DNA of 22,746 nt from Hydrogenophaga sp. Lineage in GTDB: Bacteria > Pseudomonadota > Gammaproteobacteria > Burkholderiales > Burkholderiaceae_C. The stretch lies in the NCBI GenBank assembly GCA_021154985.1, contig JAJNQE010000086.1, positions 1 to 22,746 of the forward strand, read 5' to 3'. Position 1 is the stretch's first letter; each line of letters opens with the position of its first letter. Under the pieces are notes generated by a model. The model was not told the origin of the DNA, searched no databases, and was given only the letters and a program-made list of their open reading frames with translations. This document shows positions 13,615-21,598 of this stretch, in pieces. The position numbers and the translations under genes are program-made.

Positions 13615-15063
13615 TCAAGCAGGGCTGGCCTGCGAAACGAACTTTGTGACGAGGTAGCTGTCGAAGGTTTCACTGCCGCCCTCGCTGCCCATTCCGCTGT
13701 CCTTCACGCCACCGAATGGTGTTTCTGCCAACGTGATGCCGAAGTGGTTCACGTTCACCATGCCCACCTCCAGGCCGTTGACCATGCGTTCGGACGTTTT
13801 GATGGAGCCAGTGAACACGAAAGCGGTAAGGCCGAATGGCAGGGCGTTAGCGCGCTTCAACACTTCTTCGGCATCCTTGAAGCGTGTGATCGGCGCGACC
13901 GGGCCGAAGGGTTCTTCGACCATCAGGCGGGCGTCCTCAGGGATGTCGGTGAGGACGGTGGGCGGGTAGAAGTAGCCCGGGCCGGCGAGCCGTGTGCCGC
14001 CGATAGCCAGCTTCGCACCGCGCTCCAGCGCATCGGCCACGAAACTCTCCATGGCATCGACCCGGCGCAGATGCGCCAGTGGGCCCATCTGCGTGTGCTC
14101 GTCCATTCCGTCACCAACCTTTAAGCCACCGTAGGCTTTCGTGAAGGTGTCGAGGAAGCGGTCGTACACCTTCTCCTGCACGAAGAAGCGGCTGGGCGCA
14201 ATGCACAGCTGCCCCGCGTTGCGCGCCTTGAAACGTGCGAGCAGATTCGCTGCGTCGTCCACGTCGGCGTCGTCGAAAACCACCACGGGCGAGTGCCCGC
14301 CAAGCTCCATGCTGATGCGCTTCATGTGCAGACCGGCAAGCGACGCCAGCTGCTTGCCCACCGGCACTGAGCCGGTGAACGACACCTTGCGCGAGATGGG
14401 CGAGCGGATCAGGTGGTCCGACACCTCTGACGGCACGCCCCAGACGACATTGAGCACGCCCGCCGGCAGGCCTGCTTCGTGGAACATGCGTGCGAGTGCA
14501 ATCACTGCGCCCGGCGAATCCTCCGGCCCCTTCAGCACCAGCGTGCAGCCCGCGCCGATCGCCGCCACCATCTTTCGAATGGCCTGGTTGAACGGAAAAT
14601 TCCAGGGCGTGAAGGCCACACATACTCCGACAGGCTCACGAAGAACCAGCTGACGTACATGCGGCAAACGCGCTGGAATGATGCGCCCATAGATTCGGCG
14701 GCATTCCTCGGCGTGCCACTCCGCGTGTTCGGCACAGGTGGTCACCTCCAGCAGAGCCTCTCCTAGCGGCTTGCCCTGATCGAGCGTGATCTGGCGCGCA
14801 ATCTGCGGTGCGCGTTCGCGCGTGAGTTCGGCCACACGGCGCAGTACCTTTGAGCGCTGGAGCGGTGAACTCTTGCGCCAGGTTTCGAAGGCGCGTTGCG
14901 CCGCATGCAGCGCACGGTCGAGGTCGTCGCCGCGTGCATGCGGTAGCGAGCCGATTACCTCGCCGTTGGCCGGGTTGATGATGTTCTGGTGCGGGCGGTC
15001 GCCACCCTCAATGAATTCGCCATCGATGTAAAGGAACGGCTTGCCGTAGGTGGAGTCGGTCAT
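13615..15063 (-). CDS. NAD(P)-dependent aldehyde dehydrogenase
   Basis: This 482-residue protein is of the aldehyde dehydrogenase superfamily, closest in style to succinate-semialdehyde or benzaldehyde dehydrogenases. It shows the oxyanion Asn in TPWNFPFNQ (N155), the general base E253 in MELGGHSP and the nucleophile C287 in NAGQLCIAPSRFFV. The cofactor Lys is at K178, but within LVLKGPEDSP, where a Pro is more usual after it. It starts with ATG at 15063, 14 bases after the SDR stop, and is followed by the TRAP protein after 74 bases. In this operon it would oxidise an aromatic aldehyde (for example 4-carboxybenzaldehyde) to the carboxylate, the role of TsaD in the p-toluate pathway. That substrate is inferred. 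Confidence 0.9.
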   Translation of the reverse strand: MTDSTYGKPFLYIDGEFIEGGDRPHQNIINPANGEVIGSLPHARGDDLDRALHAAQRAFETWRKSSPLQRSKVLRRVAELTRERAPQIARQITLDQGKPLGEALLEVTTCAEHAEWHAEECRRIYGRIIPARLPHVRQLVLREPVGVCVAFTPWNFPFNQAIRKMVAAIGAGCTLVLKGPEDSPGAVIALARMFHEAGLPAGVLNVVWGVPSEVSDHLIRSPISRKVSFTGSVPVGKQLASLAGLHMKRISMELGGHSPVVVFDDADVDDAANLLARFKARNAGQLCIAPSRFFVQEKVYDRFLDTFTKAYGGLKVGDGMDEHTQMGPLAHLRRVDAMESFVADALERGAKLAIGGTRLAGPGYFYPPTVLTDIPEDARLMVEEPFGPVAPITRFKDAEEVLKRANALPFGLTAFVFTGSIKTSERMVNGLEVGMVNVNHFGITLAETPFGGVKDSGMGSEGGSETFDSYLVTKFVSQASPA

Positions 15064-15077
15064 GGTGGATCAGCCGA

Positions 15078-15833
15078 TCAGATGAACACTGAGCCACCAT
15101 CGACGGCAATGGTCTGGCCGGTGATGAACCCCGCGCCGTCGCTCGCGAGGAACAGCAGCGCGCCGACCAGATCCTCGGGCACCTGGTCGCGCTGCAGCGA
15201 GCGGCTGGTTTTGCGCACCACGTCGCCCATCTTGCTGTGCATGTCGTTTTCGAGCACGCCGTCGCTCAGCGTGAAGCCTGGTGCGATGGCGTTGACGGTG
15301 ATGTTGTCCTTGCCGAGTTCGCGTGCCAGTGAGCGGGTGAATGCGATCACCGCGCCCTTGCTGGCCACGTAGTGCAACATGTTGGGCGTGCCCTTGATCG
15401 GCGTGGTGGACGCGATGTTCACGATGCGGCCAAAGCCGTTCTTGCGCATCGCGGGCACGACCGCTTTTGCGCACACAAAGGGCCCGAGGGTGTTGACTTC
15501 CATCACACGCATCCACTCGGCGTCGCTGATCTGGTCGAACGGTTTGAGCGTGAGCGTGGTGAACAGGCCGGCGTTGTTCACCAGCACGTCAAGCCGGTCG
15601 AACGCTTTCACGGCCTGTTCGACCATCCCTGCCACGTCGGCGGGATTGACCACATCGGTCTGCGTGCCTATGGCCTTCAAGCCCTGGGCCTTGAGGCGCT
15701 CGGCCGCTTCTGCGGCGCCGCGAAGGTCGGCGATGACGACTTGGTGGCCGGCGCGCGCGAGCGCTTCAGAGAAGGCGAAACCGATGCCGCTGGCGCCGCC
15801 AGTGACCGCGATGACCCGGGATGCTGCTGTCAT
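15078..15833 (-). CDS. SDR-family dehydrogenase (probable aryl alcohol dehydrogenase)
   Basis: This is a classical short-chain dehydrogenase of 251 residues. It has TGGASGIG at 11-18, D36 (IADLRG, favouring NAD over NADP), NNAG at 86-89, N114, and the catalytic S142, Y155 and K159 (YVASK). The C-terminus AVDGGSVFI is typical. AAAGAGA lies just before ATG 15833. It sits between the ferredoxin reductase and the aldehyde dehydrogenase, so oxidation of a benzylic alcohol made by the P450 is the best guess, the same role as TsaC. An alternative is a second dihydrodiol dehydrogenase, but TphB already covers that step. Confidence 0.88.
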   Translation of the reverse strand: MTAASRVIAVTGGASGIGFAFSEALARAGHQVVIADLRGAAEAAERLKAQGLKAIGTQTDVVNPADVAGMVEQAVKAFDRLDVLVNNAGLFTTLTLKPFDQISDAEWMRVMEVNTLGPFVCAKAVVPAMRKNGFGRIVNIASTTPIKGTPNMLHYVASKGAVIAFTRSLARELGKDNITVNAIAPGFTLSDGVLENDMHSKMGDVVRKTSRSLQRDQVPEDLVGALLFLASDGAGFITGQTIAVDGGSVFI

Positions 15834-15883
15834 GTGTTGTCTCTTTCTGTGGGAAGGGGTAGGTGTTGAATAGGGCTATGGCC

Positions 15884-17065
15884 TTAGGCCGGTGCGAGCG
15901 TGGGCGCGGGCGCGAGGGCTTTGCGTGCGCGCATGTGCGCGGCGGGGTCGTTTAGGGATTCGACGGCGCTCAGCTGGTCGCCGCGGTAGCGCAGCACCGA
16001 GAAGCGGCCACTGGCCGGGTCTCCCTCGATGTCGCTGCGGTCACCCGGCACGGCCAGGCCCGCCATCTGCAGCCGGCAAAGACCTTGCTCGCTCCAGAAC
16101 CAGGGCACTTTGGCGTATGGCGCTGCTTGGCCGCACAGGCGCGCGGAGATGCAGCGCGCTTGGTCGACTGCGTTCTGCACCGACTCGATGCGCACACGGG
16201 CACCACCGCTGAAAACAAATGGAAAACTCGCGCAATCGCCGAGTGCGGAAATGGCCGGATCGCTGGTGAGCAGCAGCTCGTCTACCTCAATGCCGTTGCC
16301 GACCGCCAGGCCGGCACCGCGCGCCAGCTGGTCGTTGGGGCTCACGCCGACCGCGACCACCACCAGGTCGGCCGCGATGTGGCTGCCATCCCGCAGGCGC
16401 AGGCCGGTGGCGTGGCCGTGTGCGCCTTCAATGGCAGCGAGTTGCGCCGATAGATGAAACCGCGTGCCCTGCGCTTCGTGGAACGCCTGCAGGTGCAGCG
16501 CCATCGGCACCGAGAGAGCGCGCGCCAGGGGCCGCACGGCGGTCTCGGCGACGTGCATTGGCAGGCCCATGCCGCGCGCCACGGCCGCGAGTTCCAGACC
16601 GATGAAGCCGGCGCCGACCACGGCCACCGCTTGCGCCTGGGCCAGCCGCGCGCGGATGCGCTGTGCATCCACGAGTCCGCGCAGCACGAAGACGCCTTGC
16701 AGGTCGGCGCCTGGCACGGCCAGCGTGCGTGCGGCCGCGCCGGTGGCGAGCACCAGGTGGTCGTAGGACAGCGCCTCGCCGTTGGAGAGCCGCACCTGGC
16801 GCGCCACACGGTCGATACCTTGCACCCGCGTACCGCCGAGCACGCGTGCGCCGATGCGCTCGTAGAACGCGGGCGGGCGCAGCAGCAGGCCGGTCTCGTC
16901 CACCTTGGCCTGCAGGAAACCTTTGGACAGTGGCGGGCGCTGGTAAGGCAAGCCTGGCTCGTCGCCCACCAGGGTGATGGGCGCCGCAAAGCCCGACTCG
17001 CGCAGCGACGCCGCAAGCTGAAAACCGCCCTGCCCGGTGCCGACGATGACGACGCCGTGGACCAT
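15884..17065 (-). CDS. Ferredoxin reductase (putidaredoxin reductase type)
   Basis: This is an FAD- and NADH-dependent class I P450 redox partner of 393 residues. It has two dinucleotide folds: GTGQGG at 9-14 for FAD and VVGAGFIGLE near 150 for NAD. The family marks LPYQRPPLSK and LVLATGAAAR are present, as is the FAD-contacting SALGDCASFP. ATG 17065 shares one base with the ferredoxin stop (TGATG), so the two are translationally coupled. It should reduce the neighbouring ferredoxin, which feeds the P450. The C-terminus is Ala/Pro-rich. It is distinct from the dioxygenase's own reductase (18667-19701). Confidence 0.92.
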   Translation of the reverse strand: MVHGVVIVGTGQGGFQLAASLRESGFAAPITLVGDEPGLPYQRPPLSKGFLQAKVDETGLLLRPPAFYERIGARVLGGTRVQGIDRVARQVRLSNGEALSYDHLVLATGAAARTLAVPGADLQGVFVLRGLVDAQRIRARLAQAQAVAVVGAGFIGLELAAVARGMGLPMHVAETAVRPLARALSVPMALHLQAFHEAQGTRFHLSAQLAAIEGAHGHATGLRLRDGSHIAADLVVVAVGVSPNDQLARGAGLAVGNGIEVDELLLTSDPAISALGDCASFPFVFSGGARVRIESVQNAVDQARCISARLCGQAAPYAKVPWFWSEQGLCRLQMAGLAVPGDRSDIEGDPASGRFSVLRYRGDQLSAVESLNDPAAHMRARKALAPAPTLAPA

Positions 17066-17388
17066 CAGACCTGGCGCTCCGGAATGTGCACGATCAGCTC
17101 GTCAACGCCGGCGGCGAGCACGAGCTGGCAACCGAGACGGCTGTGTTCCTGGCGTTCGCTCGCGGCGCTGGCGAGCATTTCGTTCTCGACTTCGCTGGTG
17201 GACGGCAGGAGGCCGACCGAGGCCGGGTCCACGTACACATGGCAGGTGGCGCACATGGCCGAACCACCGCATTCGGCGACGATGCCGGCGATGCCGTGGG
17301 TGACGGCCGTCGCCATGACCGTGGCACCGGCGCTGGCGGGGACGGATTCGCGCGAGCCGTCGGGTTGCACGTAAACAATCTGGGGCAT
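17065..17388 (-). CDS. [2Fe-2S] ferredoxin (putidaredoxin/adrenodoxin type)
   Basis: This is a 107-residue electron carrier. Four cluster ligands are visible: C40, C46 and C49 in ECGGSAMCATCHVYV and C87 in SRLGCQL, the CX5CX2C...C pattern of vertebrate-type ferredoxins that serve bacterial class I P450s. The end IVHIPERQ is also family-typical. GAGG lies 6 bases before ATG 17388. It lies directly between the P450 and the ferredoxin reductase genes, matching their use as one electron chain. Confidence 0.95.
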   Translation of the reverse strand: MPQIVYVQPDGSRESVPASAGATVMATAVTHGIAGIVAECGGSAMCATCHVYVDPASVGLLPSTSEVENEMLASAASERQEHSRLGCQLVLAAGVDELIVHIPERQV

Positions 17389-17420
17389 CGTGGGCCTCTT
17401 TCGTGGTTTCTGTGGAATAG

Positions 17421-18641
17421 TTAGTCAACGGCCGCCAGCAGCGGCTCGACCGTAACCGGCATGTGCTTCAGCCCGCGCACGGTGTTGTTGAAATGCTGGA
17501 CCGGCTCGCCGTCAAGACGGAACGAAGCCACTCGGCGCGCCAGCGCGGTGAGCACGATCTCGCCCTCGAGGCGCGCCATCATCTGGCCCGCGCAGCCGTG
17601 GATGCCGGTGCCGAAGGCCATGTGGCCGGTGGCGCGGCGTGTGATGTCGAAGCGGTCGGCGTTGGGCCAGCGGCGCGGGTCGCGGTTGGCCGAGGCAATG
17701 AATACGACGATCTTCTGGCCGGCTTTCACGGTGATGCCGCCGAGTTCCACGTCCTGCGTGCTGGTGCGGTAGAACGAATGGAAGGTGCTGTCGAAGCGCA
17801 GCACCTCCTCGAGCGCTTGGCGGGCCAGCGAAGGGTCTTCGCGCAGCAGCGCCCATTGTTCGGGGTGGCGCGCGAAGCAGGTGATGGCGTTGCACAGCGT
17901 GAACACGGTGGTGTCCAGCCCGGCGGATAGCAGGGTGCGCACCAGCATGCCAGCTTCGTCGTGGCCGATCTCGCCCGCGTCGGCGGCGGCGAAGAGCTGT
18001 GCACCCAGGCCATCCTTGGTGAGCGCGTCGCGCTGGCACACCTGGGCGATCCAGTTCACCGCCTCGCCAGAGCTGTCCATGCGAGCCTGGAAGCGCTCGT
18101 TGATCGGGCCGAAACCGTTGAACACCATGTCGCCATACGGAAGCAGGTGCTCACGCCCCTCGGCGGGCAGGCCCACGGCGTCACCGAAGGCCTTGATGGG
18201 GAAGGCTTCGCAGAGGTCTTTGGCGGCGTCGAACGAACCGCGCTCCACCAGACTGTCGACCATGCGCGCCGCCACGTCTTCGAAGGTGGCGCGCAAGCGG
18301 CCGATGGACGCTGGCGACAGCACGCGCGCTACCACCTTGCGCGTGCGGCTGTGGTGGGGTGGGTCGGCTTCCAGAATGATGCTGGGTTTGCGCCACGGCG
18401 TTTCAGTGTGGAAGTTGGCCAGGCCCACGCCAGCGCTGGAGCAAAACACATCTGGCTGCGACAGGATGCGCTGCACCTCGTCGTGGCGCGCGACCGCAAG
18501 CACACCGTAACGCTCCAGCCAGGCCCAGGTGCCAAGCTCGCGCAATTGTTCGTAGTGCGGGTAGGGGTTGGCCAGTACCTCGGTGATGTAGGGATCGAAG
18601 TCGCTGGTGGGAACATCGGTGTAGGGGTTGGGGTGGGTCAT
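17421..18641 (-). CDS. Cytochrome P450, CYP199-like
   Basis: This is a soluble bacterial P450 of 406 residues. The heme loop is FGTGIHGCAGQ (C350 thiolate), the I-helix has AGLDTT at 240-245 and the K-helix EVLR at 279-282. Segments such as VFCSSAGVGLANF, ILEADPPHHSRTR, GREHLLPYGDMVFNGFGP and ASANRDPRRW agree closely, from memory, with CYP199A2/A4, which oxidise para-substituted benzoates (4-methoxy demethylation, 4-methyl hydroxylation). AGGAG precedes ATG 18641 by about 7 bases. The genes for its ferredoxin and reductase follow. In this operon the likely substrate is a benzoate whose 4-substituent is turned into a carboxylate, such as p-toluate. Some carboxylate-side residues differ from CYP199A, so the exact substrate is open. 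Confidence 0.9.
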   Translation of the reverse strand: MTHPNPYTDVPTSDFDPYITEVLANPYPHYEQLRELGTWAWLERYGVLAVARHDEVQRILSQPDVFCSSAGVGLANFHTETPWRKPSIILEADPPHHSRTRKVVARVLSPASIGRLRATFEDVAARMVDSLVERGSFDAAKDLCEAFPIKAFGDAVGLPAEGREHLLPYGDMVFNGFGPINERFQARMDSSGEAVNWIAQVCQRDALTKDGLGAQLFAAADAGEIGHDEAGMLVRTLLSAGLDTTVFTLCNAITCFARHPEQWALLREDPSLARQALEEVLRFDSTFHSFYRTSTQDVELGGITVKAGQKIVVFIASANRDPRRWPNADRFDITRRATGHMAFGTGIHGCAGQMMARLEGEIVLTALARRVASFRLDGEPVQHFNNTVRGLKHMPVTVEPLLAAVD

Positions 18642-18666
18642 CTGTGAGCTCCTCTTCGGGTGCGCT

Positions 18667-19701
18667 TCAATCGGCCAGCGCGGGTGTGCGGGGTTGGGCA
18701 ATCACGAACGAGTCGCAGAAGAACGCGTCGTGCGGTAGGCCCCGTGTGGCAATGAATTCGCTTCGCGCCGCGCTCACCATGGCGGGCGCACCGCATGCAT
18801 ACACCTGGTGGCCGGCGAGGCTGTCGTGGTCTTGCAGCACGGCTTGGTGCACGAAGCCGGTGCGGCCGGTCCAGCCGGTATCGGGTTCGGAAAGCACGGG
18901 CACGAAGCGCAGGCCGGCCTGTCGGGCCCAACCGCGCGCTAGGTCGAGCAGGTACAGGTCTTTCTCGGTGCGCGCGCCCCAGTACAACGCGATCTCGCGC
19001 CGCTGGCCCTGGCGCAGGCCGTCTTCCACCATAGACTTGATCGGTGCAAAACCGGTGCCACTGGCCAGCATGACGATTGGAACGTCGCTGTTCTCGCGCA
19101 GGTGGAAGTCGCCGTGCGGCAACTCCACCGGAAGTGTGTCGCCGACGCTGAGGTCCTGCGCGAGCCTTTGTGAAAACGCACCTCCCTCGAGCAGGCGGAT
19201 GTGCAGTTCGGCGCCGTCGTTCTGGTGTGGTGGATTGGCCATGGAGAAACTGCGGCGCTGGCCATCTGGCAGCAGGACCTGCAGGTATTGACCTGCCTTG
19301 AATTTAACTTTCTCGCCTGCGGGAAAACGCAGCTTGAGACGTGCCACGTCGCCGGCTAGAAAGTCAATGCGCATGACCCTGGCGTCGAGCTGGCGGCGCG
19401 CGTTCGGATCGGTCTTCTCGATCTGGCGCGGTTCGATCGCGATATCGGTGAGTGGCCTGGCCTGACAGAACAGCACCTGCCCTTGCAAGATCTCGTCGGC
19501 GGTGAGAGTGTGGTCGCCGGCCGCGCCGGGGCTCACCCGACCCGAGACCACGCGGCCCTTGCAGCTTGCGCACACGCCCGAGTTGCACGAGAACGGCATC
19601 TCGTAGCCCGCGTGTCGTACCGCGTCGAGCACGGTCTGGCCCTCGGTGCAGGGCACAGCGTTGCCAAGTCCGGCGATATGGATGAGGTATGTGGTGCTCA
19701 C
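18667..19701 (-). CDS. tphA1: Terephthalate dioxygenase reductase-like (FeS-FAD) subunit
   Basis: This 344-residue reductase passes electrons from NAD(P)H to the Rieske dioxygenase. The N-terminal plant-type [2Fe-2S] domain has C39, C44 and C47 (SCNSGVCASCKG) and C79 (VLFCQARP). The FAD-binding barrel carries RSFSMANPP and the nucleotide domain GTGFAPIKS, then WGARTEKDLY and YACGAPAMV near the end. Start is GTG at 19701, 7 bases after the small-subunit stop. Domain order and the SMANPP segment fit TphA1, but benzoate- or naphthalene-type reductases share this layout; the tph assignment comes from the neighbours. Confidence 0.88.
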   Translation of the reverse strand: MSTTYLIHIAGLGNAVPCTEGQTVLDAVRHAGYEMPFSCNSGVCASCKGRVVSGRVSPGAAGDHTLTADEILQGQVLFCQARPLTDIAIEPRQIEKTDPNARRQLDARVMRIDFLAGDVARLKLRFPAGEKVKFKAGQYLQVLLPDGQRRSFSMANPPHQNDGAELHIRLLEGGAFSQRLAQDLSVGDTLPVELPHGDFHLRENSDVPIVMLASGTGFAPIKSMVEDGLRQGQRREIALYWGARTEKDLYLLDLARGWARQAGLRFVPVLSEPDTGWTGRTGFVHQAVLQDHDSLAGHQVYACGAPAMVSAARSEFIATRGLPHDAFFCDSFVIAQPRTPALAD

Positions 19702-19708
19702 GGCGTGC

Positions 19709-20185
19709 TCACAGTGGAATAGCCAGCAGCGTGTCGGTGTTGTGGCTGTCGCAGACCACGACGCGACTGGCCAGTCGCAGCGTGTCGGTGCCGTCGATCA
19801 CCAGTTCATCGAGGTAGCGCCCGGTGGCGAAGATCATGGTCTCGCCGCCGCGCATGACGCGCACCACCAGGAAGGGTGTTTCGCTATGCTGGCCGCGCTG
19901 CGTTTCGCCGAGCAGCACAGGCAGGCCCACCAGGTGCCGGTAGCGCTGCTTCTCGTACACGTTTGCCGTGCGCAGCGAGAGCACGCGGTCGTTGAGCATC
20001 GCGCGCGAGTCGGCGTAGATGAGGCTGGCTTCCATGCCCTGCGCGTGGTTATCTGCGGTGGTCACGCGGTACACGCACTGCTCGGTGAAGAGTTGGGTCC
20101 AGGCTTCGAGCTCGTCGTTGTCGATGCAGCGCGCGCAATAAGCATTGAGCGCCAACGCGCTCGCGGTGTCGATCACCGCGCTCAT
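19709..20185 (-). CDS. tphA3: Terephthalate 1,2-dioxygenase small subunit-like
   Basis: This is the beta subunit of an aromatic-ring-hydroxylating dioxygenase, an NTF2-like fold of 158 residues with a mainly structural role in the alpha3beta3 enzyme. Recognisable segments are WTQLFTEQCVYRVTTADNHA, DSRAMLNDRVLSLRTANVYE, RYRHLVGLP and the C-terminal CDSHNTDTLLAIPL, which match TphA3 from memory. ATG 20185 overlaps the large-subunit stop by four bases (ATGA), the usual coupling for equimolar subunits. Confidence 0.9.
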   Translation of the reverse strand: MSAVIDTASALALNAYCARCIDNDELEAWTQLFTEQCVYRVTTADNHAQGMEASLIYADSRAMLNDRVLSLRTANVYEKQRYRHLVGLPVLLGETQRGQHSETPFLVVRVMRGGETMIFATGRYLDELVIDGTDTLRLASRVVVCDSHNTDTLLAIPL

Positions 20186-21447
20186 GCACCCGCTCCCATG
20201 TGCAGGCGATAGGCTTTCCAGAAGCCGCGCACGGACGCTTCCGTGGTGCGGCTGCCTTGCGAGCGCACGCTGTCGCCACCCATCTCGACGATCGCTGCAT
20301 GGCCACCGGCGCTGGCGATGCCGCGCTGCACGAAGCCACCTACCGCACCGTCTTCCATCGAGACGAAACCGGCTGGACCGATCAGGTTGGATTGCTTGTG
20401 GCGCATGGTGCGCAGCTCGGGTGTATCGTCCTTGAAACCGAGGTAGACCCAGTTCAGCGCCGTGGACTCAACGCCTTCGGGCAGTACCTGGCGCACCGCC
20501 AAGGTGTTCTGGATCTGCGCCAGCACAAAACCCGGGAACACCGAGAGTATCTGCAGCGTCACGCCGTCGCCGAATTCGTCCAGGCCTTTCAGCAATGTGG
20601 AGTCCTCAAGCTTGAAGTCGTCCTTCTCCGAGCGCAGTTCCTCGGCCTGGTAGTCCTCGCTCTTTTCGGCCGCCGGATCGATAGCCGAGAAGCTGATGTG
20701 GTTGCCGCCGTCTTCGCTGACCACCACGCCGCCCTTCTGCGAAAGGCGGTTGAGGCGGAAGGTGGTGAAGAACACATGCAGCAGGCTGGCGTGGTAGGTG
20801 TCGCGCACGTTCTCCACGTAGAGCTTCCAGTTGTTGGGCAGCGTCTGCTTGAAGCGGCCCAGGATCTGCACCGGTTTATGCAGCACTCGCGAGATGCCGC
20901 GCGCGATTTCGGGTCCGAGGTAGTCCTCGAGGTCGGGCACATCGTCGCTCAGGCTGCCGAAAACCAGGCCGCAGAACACGCTGGTGCGCAGCTTGCGCGG
21001 GCCGTGGCTCTTCATGCAGAAGGCCGGGTCCATGCCGCCTTCGCCGTTCACGCCGTTCTGGAACGCGATTCCCTTGAGGTTGCCCTGGCGGTCGTAACGC
21101 CACGCGTGGTACACGCACTGGAAGTCGCGCGCGGTGCCCCCGTCGTCGAGCACGATCAGCGCGCCGCGGTGCGAACAGCGATTCTCGAACGCGTAAACCT
21201 CACCGTCGCTGTCGCGAGCCACCACCACCGGCATGCGGCCGAGGAAGGTGGTGCGGTAGTCGCCGGGTTCAGGCAGTTCGGCCTCAAGACAGAGGTAGTT
21301 CCAAGTCGCGCCTTCGAATACGCGCTGCTGCTCGGCTTCGAGCACTGCCGGCTCCTGGTATAGATGGTATGGGATGCGGGTGAATTTCCCAGTTGGCCAA
21401 AAATTCAGCAGGGTAGTGGTGGCGGAGGCTGTTGCGGAGGCGCTCAT
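20182..21447 (-). CDS. tphA2: Terephthalate 1,2-dioxygenase large (Rieske) subunit-like
   Basis: This is the catalytic subunit of a Rieske dioxygenase, 421 residues. The Rieske ligands are C91 and H93 (NRCSHRG) and C111 and H114 (QCVYHAW). The mononuclear iron site is in ENVRDTYHASLLH (H219, H224), with D216 bridging to the neighbouring Rieske centre. Segments such as LPNNWKLYVENV, LNRLSQKGGV, QILSVFPGFVL and FVSMEDGAVGGFVQRG agree closely with TphA2, more than with benzoate or salicylate enzymes. It would convert terephthalate to the 1,2-cis-dihydrodiol. ATG 21447 has AGGT 8 bases upstream. It is the first gene of the operon, about 60 bases from the predicted transcription start. Confidence 0.9.
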   Translation of the reverse strand: MSASATASATTTLLNFWPTGKFTRIPYHLYQEPAVLEAEQQRVFEGATWNYLCLEAELPEPGDYRTTFLGRMPVVVARDSDGEVYAFENRCSHRGALIVLDDGGTARDFQCVYHAWRYDRQGNLKGIAFQNGVNGEGGMDPAFCMKSHGPRKLRTSVFCGLVFGSLSDDVPDLEDYLGPEIARGISRVLHKPVQILGRFKQTLPNNWKLYVENVRDTYHASLLHVFFTTFRLNRLSQKGGVVVSEDGGNHISFSAIDPAAEKSEDYQAEELRSEKDDFKLEDSTLLKGLDEFGDGVTLQILSVFPGFVLAQIQNTLAVRQVLPEGVESTALNWVYLGFKDDTPELRTMRHKQSNLIGPAGFVSMEDGAVGGFVQRGIASAGGHAAIVEMGGDSVRSQGSRTTEASVRGFWKAYRLHMGAGA

Positions 21448-21475
21448 ATCTGGGTACCTGATGGGTCTTTGAGAA

Positions 21476-21488
21476 TTCGCATATCGAA
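21476..21488. promoter_or_regulatory. Operator-like site 1
   Basis: TTCG-CATAT-CGAA is a 13-bp interrupted palindrome and shares ATATCGAACTT exactly with site 2 (21559-21571). It is centred about +24 relative to the predicted tphA2 start and about -45 relative to the predicted iclR start. Binding by the divergent IclR protein is inferred. Confidence 0.55.
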
Positions 21489-21491
21489 CTT

Positions 21492-21520
21492 TTGACCGTT
21501 TAGTGAACCACTACTGTATT
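21492..21520 (+). promoter_or_regulatory. Predicted promoter of the IclR-family regulator
   Basis: TTGACC (21492-21497), 17 bases, TGTATT (21515-21520), giving a start near 21527. Its -10 box overlaps that of the opposite promoter. Confidence 0.5.
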
Positions 21521-21541
21521 TTTCGGATTGATGAGGGTCAA
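21513..21541 (-). promoter_or_regulatory. Predicted promoter of the catabolic operon
   Basis: On the minus strand TTGACC (21541-21536), 17 bases, TACAGT (21518-21513), giving a start near 21506 and a leader of about 60 bases to tphA2. The suboptimal -10 fits an activator-dependent promoter. Confidence 0.55.
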
Positions 21542-21558
21542 CAAAATCGGGCAGAATG

Positions 21559-21571
21559 TTCGAATATCGAA
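21559..21571. promoter_or_regulatory. Operator-like site 2
   Basis: TTCG-AATAT-CGAA, inside the longer perfect palindrome GTTCGA-ATA-TCGAAC (21558-21572). Its centre is about -59 from the predicted operon start, just upstream of the -35 box, the usual place for an IclR-type activator. It lies 83 bp from site 1, close to eight helical turns. Confidence 0.6.
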
Positions 21572-21598
21572 CTTATTCAACTTTGAGTGAGGCCACAA

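Noticed and set aside
16454..17374. Plus-strand open frame of 306 codons
   Set aside because: It is a shadow of the ferredoxin reductase and ferredoxin genes, with no domain of its own.
20200..21363. Plus-strand open frame of 387 codons
   Set aside because: It is a shadow of the dioxygenase large subunit, whose Rieske and iron ligands are all present on the minus strand.
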